NCBI GenBank assembly: GCA_029262915.1 | Contig: JAJCYN010000192.1 | Coordinates: 1-8,701, forward strand | Reading direction: 5' to 3' | DNA length: 8,701 bases | Origin: Flavobacteriales bacterium | GTDB lineage: Bacteria; Bacteroidota; Bacteroidia; Flavobacteriales_E; Vicingaceae | Shown: positions 1-6,768 of the stretch, one piece after another | How positions within the stretch are numbered: the first letter of the stretch is position 1 | Layout: each line of letters opens with the position of its first letter | Notes under the pieces: model-generated | Databases searched by the model: none | What the model was told of the DNA's origin: nothing | Seen by the model: only the letters and a program-made list of their open reading frames with translations | Translations under genes and position numbers: made by a program

Positions 1-1405
1 GTTCGGTTTGTGTATGCAAATTGGCAACTTTTTTTGTTGAACCATTTTGCTTATAATCTATAAAATCATCGCGTTTTACAGCCACAATTTTAATTGGAAT
101 GTTACTAGAAAGTAAGGTTGAAAGCTTATTAAATTCCGTATCAAAAAGTTGAATATCATCACACACCAAAATAAAAGGAGGGCAGTTACTTAACTCTTCT
201 GTTGCAAAACTTTGCCAGTTAAAATGCTCAAAATATTCATCGTGAACATCTGCCTGATAACTGTTTTCAAATTCTAAATCTCCAATTCTTTTTGCTACAA
301 ATAGTTTAGTCCAATTTGTAATGTGTTGGCTAAAATTGGAACTGATAGATTCACAGCCTTCTCCTTTTTTATAAACTTCTACCTCAGCAGTTCCAAATAA
401 GTTTTTCCAGTCGGTGTTTTTATTGCTGAATAGCAATTCATCTACAAACACAAACCCTTGTTGTTCAAGAATAATTTCTGATTCTTCTAAATCTTTTACC
501 ACTTTAGAAATTCGTTGAACCCTCTCTTCTCCCATTGTTTCAGAACCTGCCCCAGGCAATATAGATGATAATTCATCGAAGTTCATTTGAGTATCTATAA
601 ACCCTAATGAGTCTTTTAATTTTTCTGGATTTTTTCTTTCAGGCCCTTTTTCTCTTTCAACTCTTAATAAATCTTTGAGTCTACATTTTAATTGTGAAAT
701 ATCGTGTTTCAACGCTTTTCTTGATTTACCCAATGTAGCAACCATTGCTGCTTCTAAAATTTGAAGAGAAGTGTTATTAGAATATGGAAGTAGTGCACCA
801 TTATCTGGCAACACATTTTTTAAATTCTTTAAATCGCTATTAAAGCTGTGCACTTCATCTCCTGAAACATCTAACTGTTTCTCCAATTCATCCAAAATTT
901 GATGAATAACAGGTTGAAATAATTGAGGTTGTTTATCTGCTAATTTTTCATTAGCAATATGAAGAATCCGTGCAATATTTTCTTTTAAAATATGTGCATC
1001 GTTTTCTGCCGGACCAATTTCGTTTAAACAATTGGTTAAAAATTCTTCTAAAGATAAACAAGCTTCGTTTTCTCCTTCGTAATTTTCATCGGCTACCCAT
1101 ACCGGAAAATCTGTTCCGATAACATTGTTGGTGTATAAAGGAGCCATTATTACGGGAGAAAGGTTGTTGGGGAGTTTGCTGATGTTGTTTCCATTTCTAA
1201 AAAAAGACCTTATGGTTTTCCATTGGGCTTTAAAATCATCTTCAGAAACTTCTTTAGAACTTTTAATTTTAGGAAATATTTCTTTATTGGCAACTCCAAC
1301 TTTATCAGCTATTTGTTGTCTATTTGTTCCTTTTATGATGTCTTGAACAGTTTCGGCATCTTCTTTAAAAAAATGGCTAAATGTGCTTTTTTCTTTTGTA
1401 GACAT
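1..1405 (-). CDS. Partial large protein downstream of korAB; possible degenerate PFOR-like subunit
   Basis: I translated the reverse complement by hand: the frame is open from the ATG at 1405-1403 to the left edge, giving 468 codons and no stop, so the C-terminus is missing. It begins MSTKEKSTFSHFFKEDAE and is soluble, with no signal peptide or membrane helix. It follows korB on the same strand after 59 bp, so co-transcription with korAB is likely. Two segments invite comparison with long pyruvate:ferredoxin oxidoreductases. TDFPVWVADEN (98-108) resembles the VPVWDPE lead-in to their ferredoxin domain. PPFILVCDDIQLF (409-421), followed by a hydrophobic strand near 436-443, resembles the TPP-domain stretch GGDGWAYDIG...VLVLD. 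The roughly 310-residue separation fits that family. The CxxCxxC cluster and the GDG TPP signature are absent, so any homologous domain would be degenerate. This match is inference from memory; the safe call is a conserved protein of unknown function. Confidence 0.8.
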   Translation of the reverse strand, partial: MSTKEKSTFSHFFKEDAETVQDIIKGTNRQQIADKVGVANKEIFPKIKSSKEVSEDDFKAQWKTIRSFFRNGNNISKLPNNLSPVIMAPLYTNNVIGTDFPVWVADENYEGENEACLSLEEFLTNCLNEIGPAENDAHILKENIARILHIANEKLADKQPQLFQPVIHQILDELEKQLDVSGDEVHSFNSDLKNLKNVLPDNGALLPYSNNTSLQILEAAMVATLGKSRKALKHDISQLKCRLKDLLRVEREKGPERKNPEKLKDSLGFIDTQMNFDELSSILPGAGSETMGEERVQRISKVVKDLEESEIILEQQGFVFVDELLFSNKNTDWKNLFGTAEVEVYKKGEGCESISSNFSQHITNWTKLFVAKRIGDLEFENSYQADVHDEYFEHFNWQSFATEELSNCPPFILVCDDIQLFDTEFNKLSTLLSSNIPIKIVAVKRDDFIDYKQNGSTKKVANLHTQTE

Positions 1406-1411
1406 ATTTTT

Positions 1412-1439
1412 GAGTTACGAGTTTAGAGTTATAAGTTTA
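1412..1439. repeat. Four tandem 7-bp repeats between korB and the downstream gene
   Basis: On the plus strand the units are gagttac, gagttta, gagttat and aagttta, consensus gAGTTTA, without gaps. They occupy about half of the 59-bp spacer upstream of the partial gene and end about 6 bp from its start codon. Their effect, if any, on expression or mRNA processing cannot be told from sequence. Confidence 0.75.
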
Positions 1440-1464
1440 AAATTATAGCTCTTTGTGTTTTCAA

Positions 1465-2418
1465 TTAAATAGCATATTTATCTAACTCCTTGTTTAATGC
1501 TTCTTCCTTTTGTTCTACCGTATATCCTAAGTTAGAAGCGCCATAATCATCATAACAAGGTGCATTTTTATCTTGATAAAAAAGTCCCATATGAACCTTT
1601 TCAGTATCCATTGCTAAATTTCTAGCTTCAGATAAATCTGAAGGATTGTGATTAAACTTATTTTTAAATGTTTTGGCAATTTCTTCGCTTACGGTAATCC
1701 CATTTTCATTTTCTAAATAAACCATAGCGTCTTTGTTAGACACTTGCTCATCTACTAATGCTCCTTGGAAAATAGGACACCTTTGAATAATGTGAACAAA
1801 TGAAAATCCTTTGTGTTCGTAAGCTGCTTTAATTGTTTCGTACATATGAGCTGGATTCCAATCGGCAGTTTGTGCTACAAATGAAGCATTGGCAACACCT
1901 AATGTTGTTTGAACTGGACTAAGAGGAGGCAAAATGGACCCATCTGGAGTTGTGTTTGAAACGGTACCAATTCTTGAAGTTGGAGAGGCTTGTTTTTTTG
2001 TTAAACCATAAATTTCATTGTTTAGCAAAAGCACCGTCATATTCATATTGTATCGAATGGCGTGAATCCAAGCTCCAGCACCAATAGAACAACAATCCCC
2101 ATCACCAGTTACAACAAAAACATCTAAATCTGGTCTTCTAAATTTAACTCCTTCTGCTACCGGAAATGCACGTCCGTGTAATCCGTGAAAACCATAAGTA
2201 TTCATATAATGCGGAAACCGTGAAGAACATCCAATTCCTGAAACAAAAACTGTTTTGGCTGGGTCTAATTGTTTTTCTCTTAATAATTTTTGCATATTAG
2301 TTAATACAGCGTGGTCTCCACATCCTGGACACCAACGTGCTACTCCCTTTTCATACCCTTCTAAAGAATAATATTTTGAAGGAAGGTCTAATGCTACATC
2401 TGATTTTAATCCGTACAT
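1465..2418 (-). CDS. korB: 2-oxoacid:ferredoxin oxidoreductase, beta subunit (probably 2-oxoglutarate)
   Basis: This 317-residue protein is the TPP and [4Fe-4S] subunit of a two-subunit cytoplasmic 2-oxoacid:ferredoxin oxidoreductase, which turns a 2-oxoacid plus CoA into acyl-CoA and CO2 with reduction of ferredoxin. Visible motifs are WCPGCGDH (29-36), GIGCSSR (61-67), the TPP/Mg motif GDGD (105-108) and NNEIYGLTKKQ (133-143). Four cysteines, Cys30, Cys33, Cys64 and Cys214, have the spacing I recall for the cluster ligands of the Sulfolobus enzyme. The TPP loop reads TKKQ where related enzymes usually have TKGQ or TGGQ. Arg67 sits where the Sulfolobus enzyme, as I recall it, has a lysine implicated in substrate choice. 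Start: ATG at 2418 gives the expected N-terminal extension before the first cysteine motif. It lies 160 bp after korA. The 2-oxoglutarate assignment rests on family resemblance; another 2-oxoacid is possible. Confidence 0.93.
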   Translation of the reverse strand: MYGLKSDVALDLPSKYYSLEGYEKGVARWCPGCGDHAVLTNMQKLLREKQLDPAKTVFVSGIGCSSRFPHYMNTYGFHGLHGRAFPVAEGVKFRRPDLDVFVVTGDGDCCSIGAGAWIHAIRYNMNMTVLLLNNEIYGLTKKQASPTSRIGTVSNTTPDGSILPPLSPVQTTLGVANASFVAQTADWNPAHMYETIKAAYEHKGFSFVHIIQRCPIFQGALVDEQVSNKDAMVYLENENGITVSEEIAKTFKNKFNHNPSDLSEARNLAMDTEKVHMGLFYQDKNAPCYDDYGASNLGYTVEQKEEALNKELDKYAI

Positions 2419-2433
2419 CTTTCTAAGTTTTTT

Positions 2434-2478
2434 AAAGTGCCTTAAGTACTTAAAATGTCTAAAGTGCCTAGAGTACTT
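2434..2478. repeat. Five tandem 9-bp repeats in the korA-korB spacer
   Basis: On the plus strand the consecutive units are aaagtgcct, taagtactt, aaaatgtct, aaagtgcct and agagtactt. At a larger scale, 2434-2452 and 2461-2479 are 19-bp copies matching at 17 positions, 27 bp (three units) apart. The array lies just upstream of the korB start codon. Confidence 0.75.
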
Positions 2479-2523
2479 ATTTTATTATAGTTTATTTATC
2501 CTTTTTATTTTTATATCCTTTTG

Positions 2524-2588
2524 ACTTTGATGCACTTTAAATACTTTTAACTCTAGTGCATTCTAAGTACTCTTAACTCTAAGTATTT
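2524..2588. repeat. Degenerate second array of roughly 9-bp repeats, running into the korA stop codon
   Basis: The plus strand carries cactttaaa followed directly by tacttttaa (9-bp shift), then tctaagta at 2562-2569 and again at 2578-2585. The words agtgc, agtact and ctcta recur throughout. The vocabulary matches the array at 2434-2478, and an AT-rich stretch without repeats (about 2480-2523) separates the two. The korA TAG stop (2579-2581) lies inside the last unit. Confidence 0.55.
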
Positions 2589-4465
2589 ATTTTCTTTTTT
2601 ATCACACCTAATATTCTTTTAGGTGATAAAGGTTGACCTTCAACATTTGAGTAGCAATCAACATCTACTAATGTTCTTGCTCGTAATATCCAAGATAATT
2701 GCGAGTACCTTTTGTTAGATTCTGAAAATTGAGGATTCTCATTATTATCACTGTAATTTATTTCAATAGTCATTACATTTTTAAAGTTTTGAAAAATTTC
2801 TTTTAATCCCGGTTCTAACGGACTTAAAAAACGCAAATGAATAGAAGAAACTTTAATTCCTTCTTTTTGAGCAATTCCTACCGCTTCTTCAATTGCTCCA
2901 AGGGTAGAACCCCAGCCAACAATTAATAAATCTCCTTTATCAGCTCCATTAATAGTTGGTGGTTTTAGAGTTTTTTGAAATGATGCAAATTTTCTACTTC
3001 TTAATTCTGAAGATTCCTGATTTTCATCAGGATTATAAGAAACGTGAGCTTCTTTAGTGTGAGCTAGACCTGTTAATGTATGCTGACCTCCTGGTTGTCC
3101 TGGAATTGGTCGCTTACTCATTCCTGTTGTATCATCCCATTCATAAGGTCTAACATCTCCCTTCCAGAGGCTTTGGTCTATTGGAGGAGCAAACCAATCT
3201 TTTTTAATTTTTGGTCTTGGAAATGGTTGCTGTCCTGTTGCTAAATTGGCATCTGTTAAAATGTAAACAGGCGTTCTAAACGATTCAGCTAGTTTACGTG
3301 CTAAAATCACAAACTGAAAGCACTCTTCTATAGTTGATGTAGCCATCACAATTTTTGGAGCATCTCCAGGTTGTCCATAAAGTGTTGAAAGCAAATCTCC
3401 TTGCTCTACTTTAGTAGGTAATCCTGTTGAAGGACCTCCACGCTGAACATTAATGACCACTAGCGGAATTTCTGCCATTGTAGCCAATCCTAAAAATTCT
3501 GTTTTCAAAGCCATTCCTGGTCCTGATGTAATAGTTACAGCCGTTTTACCTGCATACGATGACCCAATGGCAAAACCAACTGCTGCAATTTCATCTTCTG
3601 CCTGATGTACCAAACCACCTGAATTTTTAAACACATCAGCCAATAAGTGGGAGGCAGAAGTTGCTGGAGTAATCGGATACATTGAACATACTTCCATTCC
3701 AGAAGCTAAGACCCCTAAACCAATGGCCTCATTGCCATTCATTACCACCATATCTCTTCCTGAATTTACAACAGGAATATCATATTGAAAATCTAAATTA
3801 ATTGATGCCCATTGATACCCTGCATTTAATAATTCAATATTTGAATTGATAATCGCATCAGATTTTTTTCTAAAAATATTTTTGATTTGAGTTTCTCCTT
3901 TGTCTATCCCTCTGTTATAAATATAACACAACATCCCTAGCACAAACATATTTTTACCCTTTCTGGCGTTTTTCACAATTTTTAAACACTCCACTTCCAT
4001 AGGGATTTCAATCACATTGTATCCACGACTCTTAAAATCTGCCAAAGCTTCAGCATATTTATTTTGGATAACATCAGAGGCATCGGTAGCCCATTTGCTT
4101 TCCAGTAACATAACCGTTCCCTCTTTATATGCTTTTTGATCAATTCTTCCATAAGGCACCTGCTCATTTAAAGCAATTACCAAATCAGCTTCATTGCCAG
4201 AATTAGTAATTTCTTTTGTTCCAATTCTAATCCGAATTCCAGATGCTCCAGCTCTACTACGCGCTGGTGGTTGGATTTCTGCAGGGATAATTTCCACTGT
4301 CCAAACACCATTGCCCATTTTTGCTGAAATGGCTGCGAAACTTACTCCGCATTTTTGTGCTCCCTCTCCAGAATCACTAACAATTTCTACTATATGTTCG
4401 TCAATTTTTATTGCCTTCGAATTTTTTGTTGCAGGCATTTCTTTAGTTTCAGTTGAATCGCTCAT
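2579..4465 (-). CDS. korA: 2-oxoacid:ferredoxin oxidoreductase, fused gamma-alpha subunit (probably 2-oxoglutarate)
   Basis: This 628-residue protein is the partner of the KorB encoded next to it. An N-terminal gamma domain (about 1-225) carries the glycine-rich SGEGAQKCG (32-40) and the conserved stretch PAEIQPPARSRAGASGIRIR (61-80). The alpha part (about 236-628) has the hallmark YPITP (263-267), QAEDEIAAVG (288-297), TSGPG (313-317) and QRGGPSTGLPTKVEQGD (341-357), followed by the second alpha domain near 510-628 with LIVGWGS (514-520). YPITP is known to contact substrate or CoA in this family. The gamma-alpha fusion and total length match the two-subunit enzymes. Start: ATG at 4465 precedes the gamma domain by about 25 polar residues. 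No Shine-Dalgarno is seen (AAAATAGT upstream). It is the first gene of the kor cluster, with a -7-like box about 80 bp upstream. Substrate identity is inferred. Confidence 0.94.
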   Translation of the reverse strand: MSDSTETKEMPATKNSKAIKIDEHIVEIVSDSGEGAQKCGVSFAAISAKMGNGVWTVEIIPAEIQPPARSRAGASGIRIRIGTKEITNSGNEADLVIALNEQVPYGRIDQKAYKEGTVMLLESKWATDASDVIQNKYAEALADFKSRGYNVIEIPMEVECLKIVKNARKGKNMFVLGMLCYIYNRGIDKGETQIKNIFRKKSDAIINSNIELLNAGYQWASINLDFQYDIPVVNSGRDMVVMNGNEAIGLGVLASGMEVCSMYPITPATSASHLLADVFKNSGGLVHQAEDEIAAVGFAIGSSYAGKTAVTITSGPGMALKTEFLGLATMAEIPLVVINVQRGGPSTGLPTKVEQGDLLSTLYGQPGDAPKIVMATSTIEECFQFVILARKLAESFRTPVYILTDANLATGQQPFPRPKIKKDWFAPPIDQSLWKGDVRPYEWDDTTGMSKRPIPGQPGGQHTLTGLAHTKEAHVSYNPDENQESSELRSRKFASFQKTLKPPTINGADKGDLLIVGWGSTLGAIEEAVGIAQKEGIKVSSIHLRFLSPLEPGLKEIFQNFKNVMTIEINYSDNNENPQFSESNKRYSQLSWILRARTLVDVDCYSNVEGQPLSPKRILGVIKKKINT

Positions 4466-4519
4466 ACTATTTTATGAAGGTTTACTGTTTAGTTTTTATC
4501 TATTGAAAAAAACTTTGAT

Positions 4520-4542
4520 TGTTCTTTAAGATTAAAGAAACA
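4520..4542 (-). promoter_or_regulatory. Stem-loop at the predicted 5' end of the kor transcript
   Basis: Read on the minus strand, TGTTTCTTTA, loop ATCT, TAAAGAACA forms a 9-bp stem with one bulged T. It begins about 6 nt past the -7-like box, so the kor mRNA would start with this hairpin. Such a structure could protect the 5' end or act as a protein-binding palindrome. A run of seven T follows about 10 nt later, so a weak attenuator is also conceivable. The pairing is seen; the role is inferred. Confidence 0.4.
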
Positions 4543-4547
4543 GACTT

Positions 4548-4555
4548 CAAATGTA
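4548..4555 (-). promoter_or_regulatory. Candidate Bacteroidetes -7 promoter box for korAB
   Basis: The minus strand reads TACATTTG, an exact match to the TAnnTTTG -7 consensus of Bacteroidetes housekeeping promoters, about 80 nt upstream of the korA start. No TTG of a -33 element is seen at the usual spacing, so support is partial. Confidence 0.4.
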
Positions 4556-4620
4556 CCGCACAATACTATGTTATTATATGATATAAATCATAGATTAGGA
4601 GGGATCTAGCTACATATTTC

Positions 4621-4657
4621 GTTTTAATAGCTATTAGTAATATAGTCGAATTAAAAC
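4621..4657. repeat. Inverted repeat with nested stem in the kor upstream region
   Basis: gttttaat (4621-4628) pairs with attaaaac (4650-4657). Inside it ctat (4631-4634) pairs with atag (4642-4645) around a 7-nt loop. There is no T-run on either side, so it does not look like a Rho-independent terminator. It lies about 65-110 bp upstream of the candidate kor -7 box and could be an operator or an RNA structure. Confidence 0.45.
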
Positions 4658-4802
4658 ACAAGAATCAAGCCTTTTAAGAAAGTTGTAACAAAAAAGAACT
4701 CACAGGTCTAAAGAAATGGGACATTAAGAAATTATAAATTCCTGTCTGAAATATAAAGCACTTAAATTTTATTTTATATAATACTTATTTAAGTAGGTGT
4801 TT

Positions 4803-4819
4803 TCGTATGATTTATACGA
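4803..4819. repeat. Short perfect inverted repeat downstream of the 45-codon ORF
   Basis: tcgtat (4803-4808) and atacga (4814-4819) form a 6-bp stem with a 5-nt loop. An outer aggt/acct pairing is possible with an asymmetric internal loop. It lies about 35 bp past the stop of the small membrane ORF and might end that transcript, but the expected T-run is absent. Confidence 0.35.
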
Positions 4820-4852
4820 CCTGTACAAAAGTATTAATTACTAAAAAAACCC

Positions 4853-4990
4853 CTATTTATTAATAAAATAAATAACAGCAATAAGAAAAGGAGCAATCCC
4901 AATTACTATAGCTAGAACTTTTTCACCAATAGTGATTCTTGAATTCTTGAAATAAAAAGTATTAAATAGTTTGTTAATTATCAATTCCAT
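4853..4990 (-). CDS. Small predicted membrane peptide (45 residues)
   Basis: I found this frame by reading the minus strand: ATG at 4990 to TAG at 4853-4855. The N-terminal half is polar and basic (MELIINKLFNTFYFKNSRIT). A glycine-containing hydrophobic helix follows at about residues 25-43 (VLAIVIGIAPFLIAVIYFI), ending in Asn-Lys. This fits a single-span inner-membrane peptide with a cytoplasmic basic start. It lies 75 bp after the T9SS-sorted protein gene on the same strand, so it may be co-transcribed. An A-rich stretch (AAAAGTAAAAAA) directly precedes the ATG, consistent with Bacteroidetes translation starts. I recognise no family. A chance frame is possible, but the clean helix and well-placed start argue for a real gene. 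Confidence 0.5.
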   Translation of the reverse strand: MELIINKLFNTFYFKNSRITIGEKVLAIVIGIAPFLIAVIYFINK

Positions 4991-5065
4991 TTTTTTACTT
5001 TTAATAAGTATTCCCTCTTCAGACAGAAGATACTTAAACTAACTTTTATGAATTAATATTTTTAT

Positions 5066-6634
5066 TTAGTGGTTTATTAGCAATTTGCTGGTTTTCTGAT
5101 TATCTTCTTGCAAAAATTTTATAAAATAAAGCCCTTCTGCTAAATTTGCAACCTTAATGGTATTTTGAACATTGTTTTGCAAATTATTAATTAATTGTTC
5201 TTTTACTAAAACACCTACAGGATTATAAATTTGAATTAACAATTCTTTATCATCATTTCCTTTATAGGTAAAATTAACAAGGCCTGTTGTTGGATTAGGA
5301 AAAAGGTCTGAAATCTCAAATGCACCAGATTCTTTTGAGTTAATAGCAATTATCTGAAAATACTCAAATTTTCCATCAAAATCGGTTTGCTTTAAACGAT
5401 AGTATGTAATACTAGGATAAGGATCATTATCTATCCAATTATAATTTAGCATTGAATTGGAATTTCCAGCTCCATTAATTGTTGTTGCTAACTCCCAATC
5501 TGTCGCATTACTACTTTTTTCTAAAGTGAAAAAATCGTTATTTATTTCTGTTGAAGTGCTCCAATAGATATAATTTGTGTTACTTTCTTTATGGTAGCCA
5601 TCAAATTTTGTAAGTGTAATAGGGAGTGTAATTGCAAATATGTCGCAGGGAGAAATAACAGAAACGCTATTACATTGTGCCCCATTCCAGCCGTCTATCA
5701 TAAAAATAGCACATTCTCCAACAGGAACTATTACTGTAAATGTAAATCCGTCTGCTACTCCGCTTGATTGACTAAACGTTTGATGCTGGGGATTGTCACA
5801 TTCTATTGTTGCATTATTTAATCCTGAACCAACCCAAACAGCTCCTTGTACATTACATAAACTTCCATCTCCTGGCTCGTCAAAACCTAAAACAGCTTGT
5901 GTTGGAACAGCATAAGGATTACACCACTGAAACCATATCGAATTTTCAACAGAAAACGATAGATCAGATACTCCATCACAATCTACATCTGCACCAGCAG
6001 CACAAGCAAATGGGCACAATGCAAACTCACAAGCAGGAGGACCAAACCCACCTCCAGTTCCTCCAACATGTCCAGAAGCATCTAAATTAAAAATTGTTGG
6101 AGAACCACAATCTGCACCAGTAACATCTGTAATAGAGGGCTCTGGATTACAACTTGTATTGGGGTTTGGAGAGCCTGGTACAGGCGGAGTAGATGTGTTT
6201 GGAGCATGTACACATATTGTACCCGAAACAGAACCACTTCCTGTTGCTCGATAAATTTGAATGTAATAAGTAGTGCCAATTACTGTTGTAGTTACAGCTG
6301 AAACGGATGTTCCTGGACCACTACAAGTAAGTTCTCCACTGCCACAACTTGTATAAATAGCTACAGCTACACTTTCTCCTACTCCTGTAACATCAATAGT
6401 CGTTGTTGTTCCTGTAGCAACAAAACTATACCAGCCATCACTTCTAGTTGGTCCTCCTCCAATACATGAGGGTTTTGAGCCACTATAAGAGCTAGGCAAA
6501 CTATATGATTGCGTAGCACAACCACCATTAGAATTTATTGCTGGTACTCCCAGACAACCATCTGATTGAGAATAAATTGAATTACTTAACAATGATATTA
6601 CAAGTATAATACCTGATTTGTATATAGTTTTCAT
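5066..6634 (-). CDS. Secreted cysteine-rich protein with T9SS type A sorting domain
   Basis: This 522-residue protein is predicted to be exported and handled by the type IX secretion system. Residues 1-22 are a signal peptide (hydrophobic GIILVISLLSNSI, likely cleavage SIYS|Q). Residues about 65-142 form a Thr/Ser-rich beta domain (DGWYSFVATG, IYTSCGSGELTC, YYIQIYRATGSG) reminiscent of PPC-like folds. The middle (160-332) is Gly/Cys-rich; 18 cysteines occur in all, suggesting disulphides or metal sites. From about 337 (LPITLTKFDG, WSTSTEINNDFFTLEKS, YYRLKQTDFDGKFEYF) comes the linker region common in Bacteroidetes surface proteins. The C-terminal sorting domain runs from LFPNPTTG (444-451) to LAEGLYFIKF and LLINH. 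No catalytic motif is visible, so adhesion or matrix binding is a guess. Start: ATG at 6634 sits right before the signal peptide; an out-of-frame ATG 8 nt upstream stops after three codons. Confidence 0.9.
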   Translation of the reverse strand: MKTIYKSGIILVISLLSNSIYSQSDGCLGVPAINSNGGCATQSYSLPSSYSGSKPSCIGGGPTRSDGWYSFVATGTTTTIDVTGVGESVAVAIYTSCGSGELTCSGPGTSVSAVTTTVIGTTYYIQIYRATGSGSVSGTICVHAPNTSTPPVPGSPNPNTSCNPEPSITDVTGADCGSPTIFNLDASGHVGGTGGGFGPPACEFALCPFACAAGADVDCDGVSDLSFSVENSIWFQWCNPYAVPTQAVLGFDEPGDGSLCNVQGAVWVGSGLNNATIECDNPQHQTFSQSSGVADGFTFTVIVPVGECAIFMIDGWNGAQCNSVSVISPCDIFAITLPITLTKFDGYHKESNTNYIYWSTSTEINNDFFTLEKSSNATDWELATTINGAGNSNSMLNYNWIDNDPYPSITYYRLKQTDFDGKFEYFQIIAINSKESGAFEISDLFPNPTTGLVNFTYKGNDDKELLIQIYNPVGVLVKEQLINNLQNNVQNTIKVANLAEGLYFIKFLQEDNQKTSKLLINH

Positions 6635-6670
6635 ATCAACATTTTTTATATATGAGTTCTTTTATCTCAT

Positions 6671-6690
6671 AGCAATGCTAATTTATTGCT
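6671..6690. repeat. Inverted repeat in the leader of the T9SS-sorted protein gene
   Basis: agcaat (6671-6676) and attgct (6685-6690) flank an 8-nt loop, 37-56 bp upstream of the start codon at 6634. On the minus strand TAGCATTG lies here too, one mismatch from the TAnnTTTG -7 consensus, so this may be the promoter region. Confidence 0.35.
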
Positions 6691-6720
6691 GAAAATTTTA
6701 AGACACAACAAGAAGATGTT

Positions 6721-6754
6721 CTGATTTAGGAATTGATAGTACTGATTTAGGAAT
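6721..6754. promoter_or_regulatory. Two 13-bp direct repeats 21 bp apart: candidate AraC-type operator
   Basis: ctgatttaggaat occurs at 6721-6733 and, without mismatch, at 6742-6754. The start-to-start distance is 21 bp, two helical turns, as in classical AraC-family binding sites. The pair lies 15 bp past the end of the AraC-type regulator gene and about 90-120 bp upstream of the T9SS protein start codon, where an activator would bind. The second copy is also half of a perfect inverted repeat, actgatt-tagg-aatcagt (6741-6758). The repeats are seen; the regulator link is inferred. Confidence 0.55.
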
Positions 6755-6768
6755 CAGTTCATATTGTG

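Larger units (their letters stand above)
4556..4852. other. Intergenic region between the small membrane ORF and the kor promoter
   Basis: About 300 bp of AT-rich DNA. Only very short open frames occur (16 codons or fewer among those I checked on the minus strand). Two inverted repeats are described separately (4621-4657 and 4803-4819). A plus-strand aggagg near 4597-4602 is not followed by a usable start codon. I see no clear terminator for the upstream genes. Confidence 0.6.

Noticed and set aside
1125..1426. Two overlapping plus-strand open frames with hydrophobic translations
   Set aside because: They lie antisense within the long minus-strand frame (1-1405), which has a sensible start and coherent protein character; no plus-strand promoter or start context is seen.
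4194..4529. A 111-codon plus-strand open frame overlapping the korA start
   Set aside because: It is antisense to the strongly conserved gamma domain of KorA; its translation shows no recognisable family and arises as a shadow.
4597..4602. Perfect aggagg on the plus strand, resembling a ribosome binding site
   Set aside because: No start codon with an open frame follows at usable distance, and Bacteroidetes rely little on such sites.
4742..5026. Distant 9-bp inverted match ctgtctgaa (4742-4750) and ttcagacag (5018-5026) flanking the small ORF
   Set aside because: The arms are short, about 270 bp apart, and no transposase or target duplication is present; chance is sufficient.
5806..6279. 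Open frames inside the T9SS-sorted protein gene on both strands
   Set aside because: Their translations are rich in Gln, His and Leu, as expected from other frames of a Cys/Thr/Gly-rich gene; the real frame has signal peptide and sorting domain.
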